Assembly: GCF_000566685.1 (NCBI RefSeq)
Contig: NZ_AZQN01000010.1
Coordinates: forward strand, 1 to 64,000
Source of the DNA: Dyadobacter tibetensis Y620-1
GTDB lineage: Bacteria > Bacteroidota > Bacteroidia > Cytophagales > Spirosomataceae
Direction: 5' to 3'
DNA length: 64,000 bases
The notes beneath the pieces are model-generated. The model was not told the origin of the DNA and searched no databases. It was given only the letters and a program-made list of their open reading frames with translations. This document shows, one piece after another, positions 6,132 to 13,695 of the stretch (its first letter is position 1; every line of letters begins with the position of its first letter). The position numbers were made by a program, and so were the translations under genes.

Positions 6132-9005
6132 CTATCTTCGAAAGATTCGGAATTGCTGTAGTAGCTCTCCTTCACTTTCTACCCGAATCAGGTAATTGCC
6201 TGAGGGTAAGTTCATTTTATAAAGGTCGATATTGCTCAAATTATCCGCGGTCGTAATGAATGCTGCGGGAATCGGTATGATTTGTCCAGCATTATTGACC
6301 AAAGAGTACTTCAAGAGAAGGTTATTTTTGTCGTTGGGTAAACGAATGTTAATGACGTCGGTAGTGGGGTTGGGATAGAAGACCCATGCAGGGATATCGC
6401 GAACGATGTCCAAGCTATCTCCGCGGCTGATGCTAAACTGGATAGAATTGGACACGACGGTACTATCGCGGTTGATGGCTTTTACCGTGAGCGTATATCG
6501 CCCTACCACCGGAGGGAAGCCACTCTCATTTTCATAGAGGGCATAAGGGAATTTTTTCGTACTTGATTTGCGGTGGAAGGGGCCTTTCAGATCGAATTCG
6601 ACCCGGTCGTAATCGAAGTTTCCATAGGCGTAGATATTAAGTAATGGAGGGAGGCCTTCAGATGGTACCACGTTTTCTCCTTCCAGCTTGCGGATGATGG
6701 ATTGATCTATCGCCCTGCCTCCTCGTACCAACTCAAAACGTAGCCGGGGAATTTCGACGATCAGAATCAGAGGGATTTCTACATAAGCTCCTCCATTATC
6801 ATAGGCACGGACAATTAACCGATACTCCCCTTCCTGGGGCGGTGTACCCGAAAGTACATTCAGAGATAGATCGAGCCAGGAGGGGCGATTCTGAATCGTA
6901 ATGGAAGATATATATCCGTCATTATCTCCGAATACATTGGGTAATACATATTCGAATGCATAATTTAAAGAGAGATATTTGACGGGTAGCGGACTGGAAG
7001 CATAGGGAGGCTGGTTGAGATTATGAGGCTCTACCACTCGTATGGTGAAATACGTTTCTACGAATGCGTTTAGATCGTCATAGGCTCGTAAAAAAATGCG
7101 GGTTTCTCCCAGGCTATTTGGGGTGCCAGATAAAATACCATTGTTAAAACTCAGCCAAGCGGGAAGCTCAAAAGCCTCAATCTTTGTTATTTTCCCGTCT
7201 GTATCGATGAATGCGTCCTCGGGGATACGCAGGCTATAGGCTTTATTTACGGCGATTGTCTGGTTAGAAAAATTACTGTTAACCGTAGGAGGTTTATTGG
7301 CATTTTCCCGGGTATCTACCCGAATGGTAAAAAAAGCTTCCGTCCGACCGCCTTCATCATCAATTCCTATTACTTTGATCCGGAAGTCGCCCAAGGTTGT
7401 AGGCAAACCCTTGAGTTGCTCGCCTTCAAAACGCAACCAAGCGGGTAGGTTACTGGCTTCTATTCTGATGATGGTACCATCTACGTCGGAGAAAGTGTCG
7501 GTGGGTAGTTTATAGGTAAAATCTTTGTTAACGGCTATAATCTGCATGGGTATAGGCCGTAGGATATAAGGAGGGTAGTTGGAGGCATCGTCCCAGTAGG
7601 AGGGGTCCAACAGGTCTTCATGAAGGGTCACCTTAACGGGTTTTGGGTTATTCGGATCGGCGTAGGCGCGCTGGGCCCAGGCCTGGTAAATTACATTTTG
7701 TGCGCCTTTTTTCTCCACTGCATCCGAAAGTCGGTACCCTACAGAGTCGCGGTAGACAATAGGCTGCATGGGACTGTTCAGCCATTTGCTAGCGGCCTGG
7801 CGAAGGTAAGGTTCGGAGCGCTGCATGGTTTTAGTGGTAGATATCAAAGCGGCTACCAGATTAGCCCCGTGCGCGAAATTCTCATCGATTTGTTTCTGAT
7901 GCAGCGCATTGTCGAGGAATTCATCAACAAAAAGTTCGTTGGCAATAAAGAAATTGTCGGGACTGTCACTTTTAATAATGTCTACCGACCAGCGGTGGTC
8001 AAAGCTCGCCAGGTCATCATTGACCTTGATTCCATCTGTCTTTTCATTCAGGTCTTTATAGCCCAGGGTACCCCTACCAAGAGAGGCTCCATCGAAAACA
8101 GAGCCATAGTCGGAGATAAATTTGATCTTAGAATCTACTGATTTGATGGTTCCCACCATCTGTTCAACATATTTCTTGAAGACGATATGTCTGTAGATAT
8201 ACCAATCTTTCCCATAGCGCTGGCGGAAGGCCTGAGCCGGTTCCCAGGGGGTGGAAGGAGCCGGAGCCTCATCGAATGTTTTGTAATGAGTCCCCCAAAG
8301 AAAATTGAGCCTTTCAATTTTTTTGTAATGCACTTTCAGCCATTCCTGGAATCCTTTGCGCATGCTGGGGGAATAATCGTACACCGTACTCTGTTCCTTC
8401 CCATCGATCTGGATTCCGCCATAATACTCCCCTTCCTGGGTTGGCGTATTGGTTACGGAAATAAATATCAGCTTGTTTTCAGTTTGTAAATATTTGTAAC
8501 GATTGGTAACTTCTTTGACAAAGGCCATGCCTTTTTCTACAATAGGCTGATTGTCGAACCCGAAGAAGGTGTCTTGATAGCCTCCTAACAGGGGTGCCCC
8601 CGTCTGGCTGATTTGACTATCGCTAGTATTCCAAAATCCATTAATGCGTGTACTATGCCGTCCTAAATGGATTCTAATCGCTATCTTCATTCCCAGGCTG
8701 GTTGCAAGCTGGATCTGCTCATCAAATTTTTCCCAGTTAGGGGTTTCATTTGGAGATACCCGGTAGACCTTGTCCCAGGGGATGGCTATATATAAGGCGT
8801 TGAGACCATAATTGCGGGCGGTACGTATCAGCTCTAGCTCCGGCCCTTTTTCAATGGGCAGGTTTAACAGGAGCAAGGCCAGGTAGCGCTGGTTGGTAGC
8901 ATCCGAGGCCATGCTATTTTGTGCGGAGCATATGCCAGGTAGCATGCAGATTACCAGCAGCAAACCAGTAAGTTTTTTTGAAATTGAAGTATAGGTTCGT
9001 CGCAT
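6132..9005 (-). CDS. Secreted glycosidase-like protein with Ig repeats and T9SS domain
   Basis: This 957-residue protein has a signal peptide (1-28, cleavage after ICSAQ). A TIM-barrel-like region (about 40-470) resembles GH42/GH35-type beta-galactosidase folds (ARNYGLNALYIAIPWDKVYR, LGMKIAIRIHLGR). Three cadherin/dystroglycan-type putative Ig repeats follow, at roughly 505-590, 605-690 and 700-785. Each has the LPAWL/RPSWLDL and L(K/S)G(L/T)P motifs. The last 75 residues (VFYPNPTTDVINI to FRIFRR) form a type A T9SS sorting domain. It should be exported and anchored or released at the cell surface. The Asn-Glu pair of clan GH-A is not obvious at strand 4 (VTNTPTQEGEYYG), so activity and substrate are uncertain. 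Confidence 0.7.
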   Translation of the reverse strand: MRRTYTSISKKLTGLLLVICMLPGICSAQNSMASDATNQRYLALLLLNLPIEKGPELELIRTARNYGLNALYIAIPWDKVYRVSPNETPNWEKFDEQIQLATSLGMKIAIRIHLGRHSTRINGFWNTSDSQISQTGAPLLGGYQDTFFGFDNQPIVEKGMAFVKEVTNRYKYLQTENKLIFISVTNTPTQEGEYYGGIQIDGKEQSTVYDYSPSMRKGFQEWLKVHYKKIERLNFLWGTHYKTFDEAPAPSTPWEPAQAFRQRYGKDWYIYRHIVFKKYVEQMVGTIKSVDSKIKFISDYGSVFDGASLGRGTLGYKDLNEKTDGIKVNDDLASFDHRWSVDIIKSDSPDNFFIANELFVDEFLDNALHQKQIDENFAHGANLVAALISTTKTMQRSEPYLRQAASKWLNSPMQPIVYRDSVGYRLSDAVEKKGAQNVIYQAWAQRAYADPNNPKPVKVTLHEDLLDPSYWDDASNYPPYILRPIPMQIIAVNKDFTYKLPTDTFSDVDGTIIRIEASNLPAWLRFEGEQLKGLPTTLGDFRIKVIGIDDEGGRTEAFFTIRVDTRENANKPPTVNSNFSNQTIAVNKAYSLRIPEDAFIDTDGKITKIEAFELPAWLSFNNGILSGTPNSLGETRIFLRAYDDLNAFVETYFTIRVVEPHNLNQPPYASSPLPVKYLSLNYAFEYVLPNVFGDNDGYISSITIQNRPSWLDLSLNVLSGTPPQEGEYRLIVRAYDNGGAYVEIPLILIVEIPRLRFELVRGGRAIDQSIIRKLEGENVVPSEGLPPLLNIYAYGNFDYDRVEFDLKGPFHRKSSTKKFPYALYENESGFPPVVGRYTLTVKAINRDSTVVSNSIQFSISRGDSLDIVRDIPAWVFYPNPTTDVINIRLPNDKNNLLLKYSLVNNAGQIIPIPAAFITTADNLSNIDLYKMNLPSGNYLIRVESEGELLQQFRIFRR

Positions 9006-9221
9006 ATTGATCTTTTAATGGTCCTACTCAAGTCTTAGCCGGATTATTTAAACAACAGCAGGTCTGGGCGGTTGGCTTGGGGAATAAAATTAACCAGATG
9101 TTCCCATCTAATACGCCGAAAAGAGGTATTTATTTTACCTTGAAATTACTAAAGTAAACCAAGCGCATTAGGAAGGTTTTTTTAAAATTTTTCCTGTTAG
9201 GAGGAAATTAGACTTGCTACA

Positions 9222-10343
9222 CTATTTTTTTTGGTAGAAGTCTTCAATGATCCTACACCAGTTGGCCATGCCTTGCCGGGTGCCGAATGAGAGACAGTGG
9301 TTTTGTGCCGTCTTCGTGTCGAAATGCTCACTTTTCTTTCTCCATTCCAGCATGGCAGCGGAAAATTTTTTCAGATCGAAACAGGGAATTAGGGTTCCCA
9401 TGCCTGGCTTAATAAATTCTTGAGGACCACCACTTTCGAAGGCTACAATAGGTTTTCCGAGCCAGGCGGCTTCTACCATTACCAGTCCAAAAGGTTCCTG
9501 GCGAGAGGTCATCATAAAACCATCGGCAGCTGCTAGGTAATCATAGTATGCTGCATTTTGTGCCCCTACAAAATGAATATGTACGTTTTTAATTCCCGCA
9601 CAGCGCTGCTGAATCCAGGACGTAAGTCCATCGTCCAGAAGGCGTCCTACCCACATCAGGTGCAGGGTCCGATCCTGCGGGAGTTCCTTGGCAAGATCGG
9701 GCAGTAGATCGAAGCCCTTGCGCTCTGAAGTGGTACCCGACATGGCCCATATAAAATCGGAGGGGCCGGCTCCTAACTCATTTCTGATAGACTCCACCGA
9801 TGATGCTGAAGTCTGGATCGATTCCAGGTCCACAAAAGAATACAGTCTTTTAACATTTTTCGCCCCTGAATCTGAAAGGATGTCACAAACAATTTGGGAG
9901 CAGCCGATCAGTAAGTTCGAATCTTCCATCAGTGTCCTGAAGTTTTGAACGCTGGTAGAAGCGAACATATGACCTAGCTCATGCACATGTGTTACAACAG
10001 GGATGTTTAGCCTCTTCGCCTGGTCTATTACAAAGGGAAGCATGATGGTGTTGATATACCATAAATCTGCTTTAAATGCTTTGGCCGCGGCCTTAATTCC
10101 TTCCTGGGTGGGGTTCCAGCCTAGGTGAAAGGCAAGCTTTTGAGTGATGGAGTAGGACTCAGGAATATGAAAATACTTTACATCGGCGGGGAGTTCCGAC
10201 AGGAGTTCGCCCTGGCGAAAGCTAACCACGGCCATCTCGAATTTGCTGCGGTCGAAATGCTTGAAAATATACCATAGCATGACCTCAGAGCCGGTCCGGG
10301 ATGCATAGGGGGTAAAAAACAAGATGCGTATTTTGTCTTTCAT
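9222..10343 (-). CDS. Glycosyltransferase family 4 protein
   Basis: This 373-residue protein has two Rossmann-like halves of the GT-B fold. The N-terminal acceptor half begins IRILFFTPYASRTGSEVML, with the glycine-poor acceptor loop usual in GT4. The donor half has GTTSERKGFDLLPDLA and the EX7E motif in EPFGLVMVE (about 300-308). It is cytoplasmic or membrane-associated and would transfer a sugar from a nucleotide-sugar to a polysaccharide or lipid precursor; the sugar cannot be told. It overlaps the upstream GT2 gene by 4 bases (ATGA type), so the two are translationally coupled. Confidence 0.88.
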   Translation of the reverse strand: MKDKIRILFFTPYASRTGSEVMLWYIFKHFDRSKFEMAVVSFRQGELLSELPADVKYFHIPESYSITQKLAFHLGWNPTQEGIKAAAKAFKADLWYINTIMLPFVIDQAKRLNIPVVTHVHELGHMFASTSVQNFRTLMEDSNLLIGCSQIVCDILSDSGAKNVKRLYSFVDLESIQTSASSVESIRNELGAGPSDFIWAMSGTTSERKGFDLLPDLAKELPQDRTLHLMWVGRLLDDGLTSWIQQRCAGIKNVHIHFVGAQNAAYYDYLAAADGFMMTSRQEPFGLVMVEAAWLGKPIVAFESGGPQEFIKPGMGTLIPCFDLKKFSAAMLEWRKKSEHFDTKTAQNHCLSFGTRQGMANWCRIIEDFYQKK

Positions 10344-11338
10344 AAACGGCCTTGTAAATCGATGTTTTCCGAGGGCAATATCTTAAAAAGAAACTTCTTT
10401 CCAAGGACAGTCTTCCAGAAATAGCGCAACATGACCCCAATTTTCTGGGTATATAAATGTTGTGTGCGTAATTCACCAAAAGCTTTACCACTGTTTTTGA
10501 TATTAAGCATAATTTTCCAAATGTAGATCACCGGTATCATGCTCGTATAATGTAAAATCATAAGCAGATAAGCGCCCAATCCATATTGTTTTCGAATCCA
10601 GAGCAGATTGGAGAGTTGCATCTGGGTGCCAAAACGATTGATCCAGGAAATGTTCGTTCGGCGGAAAGGATTCGTGTTTTCTAAGTGCAAGAATTGGCAG
10701 TCCTGAAAATAACAGAGCTTGCCATGCATGGAAAGGCGACTACACCATTCCACATCTTCGCCGTACATAAAAAAGTCTTCGTCGAACCCCTTCGTTTTTT
10801 CGTAGCCTTCTCGTCTCACAAATAAAAATGCACCTACGAGCCAATCGCACTGATCCGGGTCTGCATATTTTGGGTCGGGAAAGGCCCGGTCTATATATCT
10901 GGAAATGCCAGGAGGAACGATAAACAAGGTGCGGCGTATCGCATTGAAGCTGGAATAGTAAGGCATTGGGCTTCGGTCGGCATATAATTGTAGGGCGCCG
11001 GCAGCTACGATATCGGGCCGTTGCTCCATGCGGTCATAGCACCTTTGGATAACGGGATCAAACAGGAGGGTATCGGCGTTCAGCAGGAGCAGGTACTTGC
11101 CTTTCGCCTGGGCCATCCCCCTGTTATTTGCGATACCAAATCCTGAATTAAAATCCATATCGATCCAGTGCACAGAAGGGAATTCAGCTAATACCAAATG
11201 CTTGCCTCCTTGTATAGGATCGTTGTCAACGACAATTATTTCAATTTGGAGGCCATGCGTATATTTAAAAACAGACCTTAAGCAATCAATAATCAGTTGT
11301 GGTGTGCGATAGTTTACAATGATGATGGATACATCCAT
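10340..11338 (-). CDS. Glycosyltransferase family 2 protein
   Basis: This 332-residue protein has a GT-A domain. The start VSIIIVNYRTPQLIIDCLRSV is the nucleotide-binding strand and helix. LLLLNADTLLF near 90-100 holds the metal-binding acidic motif, and MYGEDVEWCSRL (about 190-201) provides the likely catalytic acidic pair. It resembles rhamnosyltransferase or O-antigen-type enzymes, with a hydrophobic segment near 255-275 that could touch the membrane. It forms a two-gene unit with the GT4 gene. A strong terminator separates it from the thiolase gene upstream, so it has its own promoter. Confidence 0.87.
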   Translation of the reverse strand: MDVSIIIVNYRTPQLIIDCLRSVFKYTHGLQIEIIVVDNDPIQGGKHLVLAEFPSVHWIDMDFNSGFGIANNRGMAQAKGKYLLLLNADTLLFDPVIQRCYDRMEQRPDIVAAGALQLYADRSPMPYYSSFNAIRRTLFIVPPGISRYIDRAFPDPKYADPDQCDWLVGAFLFVRREGYEKTKGFDEDFFMYGEDVEWCSRLSMHGKLCYFQDCQFLHLENTNPFRRTNISWINRFGTQMQLSNLLWIRKQYGLGAYLLMILHYTSMIPVIYIWKIMLNIKNSGKAFGELRTQHLYTQKIGVMLRYFWKTVLGKKFLFKILPSENIDLQGRL

Positions 11339-11370
11339 TTAAATTTTCCTTTTCGGTGGAACCGCAAAAG

Positions 11371-11414
11371 TATAAAAATCTCCGTGGAAGCATTAAAATA
11401 CTTGCACGGAGATT
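11371..11414 (-). terminator. Rho-independent terminator after the thiolase gene
   Basis: A 10-bp perfect stem (AATCTCCGTG 11377-11386 with CACGGAGATT 11405-11414) carries an 18-base loop. It is followed on the minus strand by TTTTTATACTTTTG. It separates thiolase from the glycosyltransferase pair. Confidence 0.8.
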
Positions 11415-11445
11415 CGTTTGCGGCACTAGGGATAGCCTCGATGCT

Positions 11446-12624
11446 TTAATTAAGACGCTCAAAGATTCCCGCTACACCTTGGCCACCTCCCACACAGGCC
11501 GTAACCATTCCATACTTCTGATTGCGCCGTCGCATTTCATTGAGGAGTTGTACGGTTAGCCTGGCTCCAGTCGATCCGAGGGCATGGCCCAGTGCGATAG
11601 CTCCCCCATTGGGATTAACCAAGTCAGGATTGATATCCAGCTCTTGAATTACCGCTAAGGCCTGTGCTGCAAAGGCCTCATTAAGTTCTATCTGTTCGAT
11701 GTCGTTCAGCTGTAGTCCAGCTTGTTTCAGCGCTTTAGGGATGGCGGCTACCGGTCCAATTCCCATAATTCTAGGGTCTACACCGGCCGTGGCATATGCT
11801 AGCATTCGTGCCACAGGTTTTAGTCCTAACTCTTGTACGAGTGCTTCGGACATGACAGCCACAAAAGCGGCGCCGTCGGAAGTCTGGGAAGAATTTCCAG
11901 CAGTTACACTTCCCCCGGCTGCAAAAACGGGGCGTAAGCCCGATAAAGCCTCGAGCGTAGTGTCGGCACGAGGCCCTTCATCTTGGTCAATGACTGTAGT
12001 CTTTGTTTTTTTCTTTCCGCTCAGCTGGTCAAAATATGTTTCTTCTACGGAAATTGGGACAATACCATCCTTGAAATAGCCTACCTTCTGTGCGTTTAAT
12101 GCCTTTTGGTGCGAGGCAAAGGAGAATTCATCCTGCCGTTGGCGATCGATTTTGAAGTCTTTAGCAACTTGTTCGGCAGTAAGGCCCATACTGAGATAGT
12201 AATCTGGGTTTGATTTGGCAATATCATAATTTAATGCAGTTTTCCAGCCCATAGTGGGAACCATTGACATGGATTCGGTACCCCCTGCTATGATGCAGTC
12301 GGCTAGCCCGGCATGTATCCGTGCCGCGGCCATGGCAATAGCTTCTACACCCGACCCGCAGTATCGGTTGATGGTAATGCCCGACACATGTTGAGGAAGG
12401 GAAAGAAGGGCCACATAGCGGCCCATTTGCATGCCTTGCTCTGCCTCGGGAACGGCGTTTCCAACAATTACATCGTCGATGCGGGCGGGATCCAGCTCGG
12501 GCAATTGTTCAAGTATATGCTTCACTACTCTGGCGCCCAGATCGTCGGGACGGGTGAATCTAAACCCCCCTTTATTTGCCTTGCCTACAGCCGTCCTGTA
12601 GCCCGAAACAATGTATGCATTCAT
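11446..12624 (-). CDS. Acetyl-CoA C-acyltransferase (thiolase)
   Basis: This 392-residue protein is the usual thiolase length. The nucleophile is Cys89 in INRYCGSGVEAIAMAAAR. The NPNGGAIALGHALGSTGAR motif near 339-357 supplies the catalytic His, and the second cysteine lies in TACVGGGQG close to residue 379. It cleaves 3-ketoacyl-CoA in the last step of beta-oxidation (FadA type), although a biosynthetic acetyl-CoA acetyltransferase role cannot be excluded from sequence alone. It is monocistronic, with a terminator on its 3' side. A perfect 34-bp palindrome 35 bases upstream carries the same core as the acyl-CoA dehydrogenase operators, which favours the degradative role. Confidence 0.92.
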   Translation of the reverse strand: MNAYIVSGYRTAVGKANKGGFRFTRPDDLGARVVKHILEQLPELDPARIDDVIVGNAVPEAEQGMQMGRYVALLSLPQHVSGITINRYCGSGVEAIAMAAARIHAGLADCIIAGGTESMSMVPTMGWKTALNYDIAKSNPDYYLSMGLTAEQVAKDFKIDRQRQDEFSFASHQKALNAQKVGYFKDGIVPISVEETYFDQLSGKKKTKTTVIDQDEGPRADTTLEALSGLRPVFAAGGSVTAGNSSQTSDGAAFVAVMSEALVQELGLKPVARMLAYATAGVDPRIMGIGPVAAIPKALKQAGLQLNDIEQIELNEAFAAQALAVIQELDINPDLVNPNGGAIALGHALGSTGARLTVQLLNEMRRRNQKYGMVTACVGGGQGVAGIFERLN

Positions 12625-12659
12625 AATGTTATTGGATTATGGTTCAAGAAAAGCCTATG

Positions 12660-12693
12660 TTTTACAATAGTATGCTAGCATACTATTGTAAAA
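12660..12693. promoter_or_regulatory. Perfect 34-bp palindromic operator upstream of thiolase
   Basis: TTTTACAATAGTATGC-TA-GCATACTATTGTAAAA is a perfect palindrome of 34 bases. It is 35 bases upstream of the thiolase ATG and its GTATGC-NN-GCATAC core matches the two sites before the acyl-CoA dehydrogenase gene. A TACTATTG sequence inside it (minus strand) could be a weak -7 box. It reads as the binding site of a dimeric regulator of fatty-acid degradation; the regulator is not in the window. Confidence 0.7.
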
Positions 12694-12708
12694 TTAGCGA
12701 TTAACTTT

Positions 12709-12754
12709 AAAACAACAAACCGGCAGAAAACGTTTTCTGCCGGTTTGTTGTTTT
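12709..12754 (-). terminator. 46-bp perfect palindrome, probable terminator of the PspC gene
   Basis: Positions 12709-12731 are the exact reverse complement of 12732-12754, so the RNA folds into an unusually long hairpin whose tip is AAAACGTTTT. It has A/T-rich ends on both sides. It lies 46 bases past the PspC stop on the minus strand and just upstream of the thiolase promoter region, so it probably insulates the two genes. Confidence 0.7.
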
Positions 12755-12799
12755 GTATTTCCTTGGTAGGGATAGCGCTAAGGCCCGTTTGCCATCAGG

Positions 12800-13036
12800 C
12801 TATTCTGGGTTGTAGTGGCTCTGTGGCAATTCTTTCGGCTTTTTGGCAATATCAGGCATAATAATCCAGCAGATTATATACACGATGACGATAGAAAAAG
12901 GGATGGGGAAAAAAAATCCGAATACAAGCAGTACCCGTACCAGCACCACGTCAATGTCGAAGTAGTCGGCAAATCCGGAGGCTACTCCTCCAATCATTTT
13001 ATTATTGGTGTTTCGATATAACTTATTGTTGTTCAT
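12800..13036 (-). CDS. PspC domain protein
   Basis: This 78-residue protein is a single PspC domain. KLYRNTNNKMIGGVASGFADYFDIDVVLVRVL is the conserved amphipathic entry, followed by one long membrane segment (about 37-62) ending IICWIIMPD. PspC proteins sit in the inner membrane and respond to envelope stress. The stand-alone short form without PspA or PspB is common in Bacteroidota. It is monocistronic, with the long hairpin behind it. Confidence 0.88.
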   Translation of the reverse strand: MNNNKLYRNTNNKMIGGVASGFADYFDIDVVLVRVLLVFGFFFPIPFSIVIVYIICWIIMPDIAKKPKELPQSHYNPE

Positions 13037-13336
13037 GGCTAATAGATGTTTCGTTTTGATGAATCAAAGGTACTGTGTATTACATGGTAGTGGTTGGAAA
13101 TTGTTATAAATGGTCGCGGGGCTGGAGAAAAGGCTGTGGAGCTGGAAGAGTCTGTTTATTTATTGAGGCCCAAGCTGAGGTTAGGGGTTGATATTGAATA
13201 CCTAAGAGCGTAAAAGGGGCGTTATATATGGATATATTGCAGAAAAGTACAGATCTTTTGTTTCCTGGAATCCTATTTAGCGATGGGTACCACCAATATT
13301 TTGGTAAATTTGGAGCTGACTATTACATTTCCATTT

Positions 13337-13525
13337 ATGGCAATTCAAAAATTTAATGACCGGGTTCGGGTACGAGTGAAGAACGATTCTGATGTATGGA
13401 TAATTTTATCGCATGAAAAAATCCAGAAGGGTGCCACGATCAAGATAACCGGAAAGGTGAAATGTAGAAACGAGCAAACTGGGGAGGTCAAGTTCTTTAA
13501 TGAGAAAAACTGCGAGTTGGCCTGA
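13337..13525 (+). CDS. Small hypothetical protein
   Basis: This 62-residue frame from the ATG at 13337 could extend to an ATG at 13283. A TAAATTTG box at 13305-13312 resembles a -7 element and favours the shorter form. The protein is basic and beta-rich (RVRVRVKNDSDVWIIL, GATIKITGKVKC) with two cysteines. The spacing of strands suggests a small OB or SH3-like barrel. I do not recognise a family. It lies alone between divergent PspC and secA. Confidence 0.4.
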   Translation: MAIQKFNDRVRVRVKNDSDVWIILSHEKIQKGATIKITGKVKCRNEQTGEVKFFNEKNCELA

Positions 13526-13585
13526 TCAAAAAGGTCTTTAATGAAGGTTTAATCATATGGTCACCGATAAGATCAGGTAATGACT

Positions 13586-13593
13586 TACTTTTG
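13586..13593 (+). promoter_or_regulatory. Possible -7 box of secA
   Basis: TACTTTTG matches TAnnTTTG and lies 103 bases before the secA ATG. I see no good -33 TTG at the right distance, so this is a weak call. Confidence 0.35.
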
Positions 13594-13695
13594 TAAGCAA
13601 TATAGAGCCTAAAATTGCTGACAATCTGGCATTTTTAGGATATCAGGCTTAATAATTTATCATATAAGAGGATATAAATTCAATATAGGAAGATC

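Noticed and set aside
7620-8141. Plus-strand 173-codon frame inside the secreted glycosidase gene
   Set aside because: Antisense shadow; the minus-strand gene is continuous and has clear domains.
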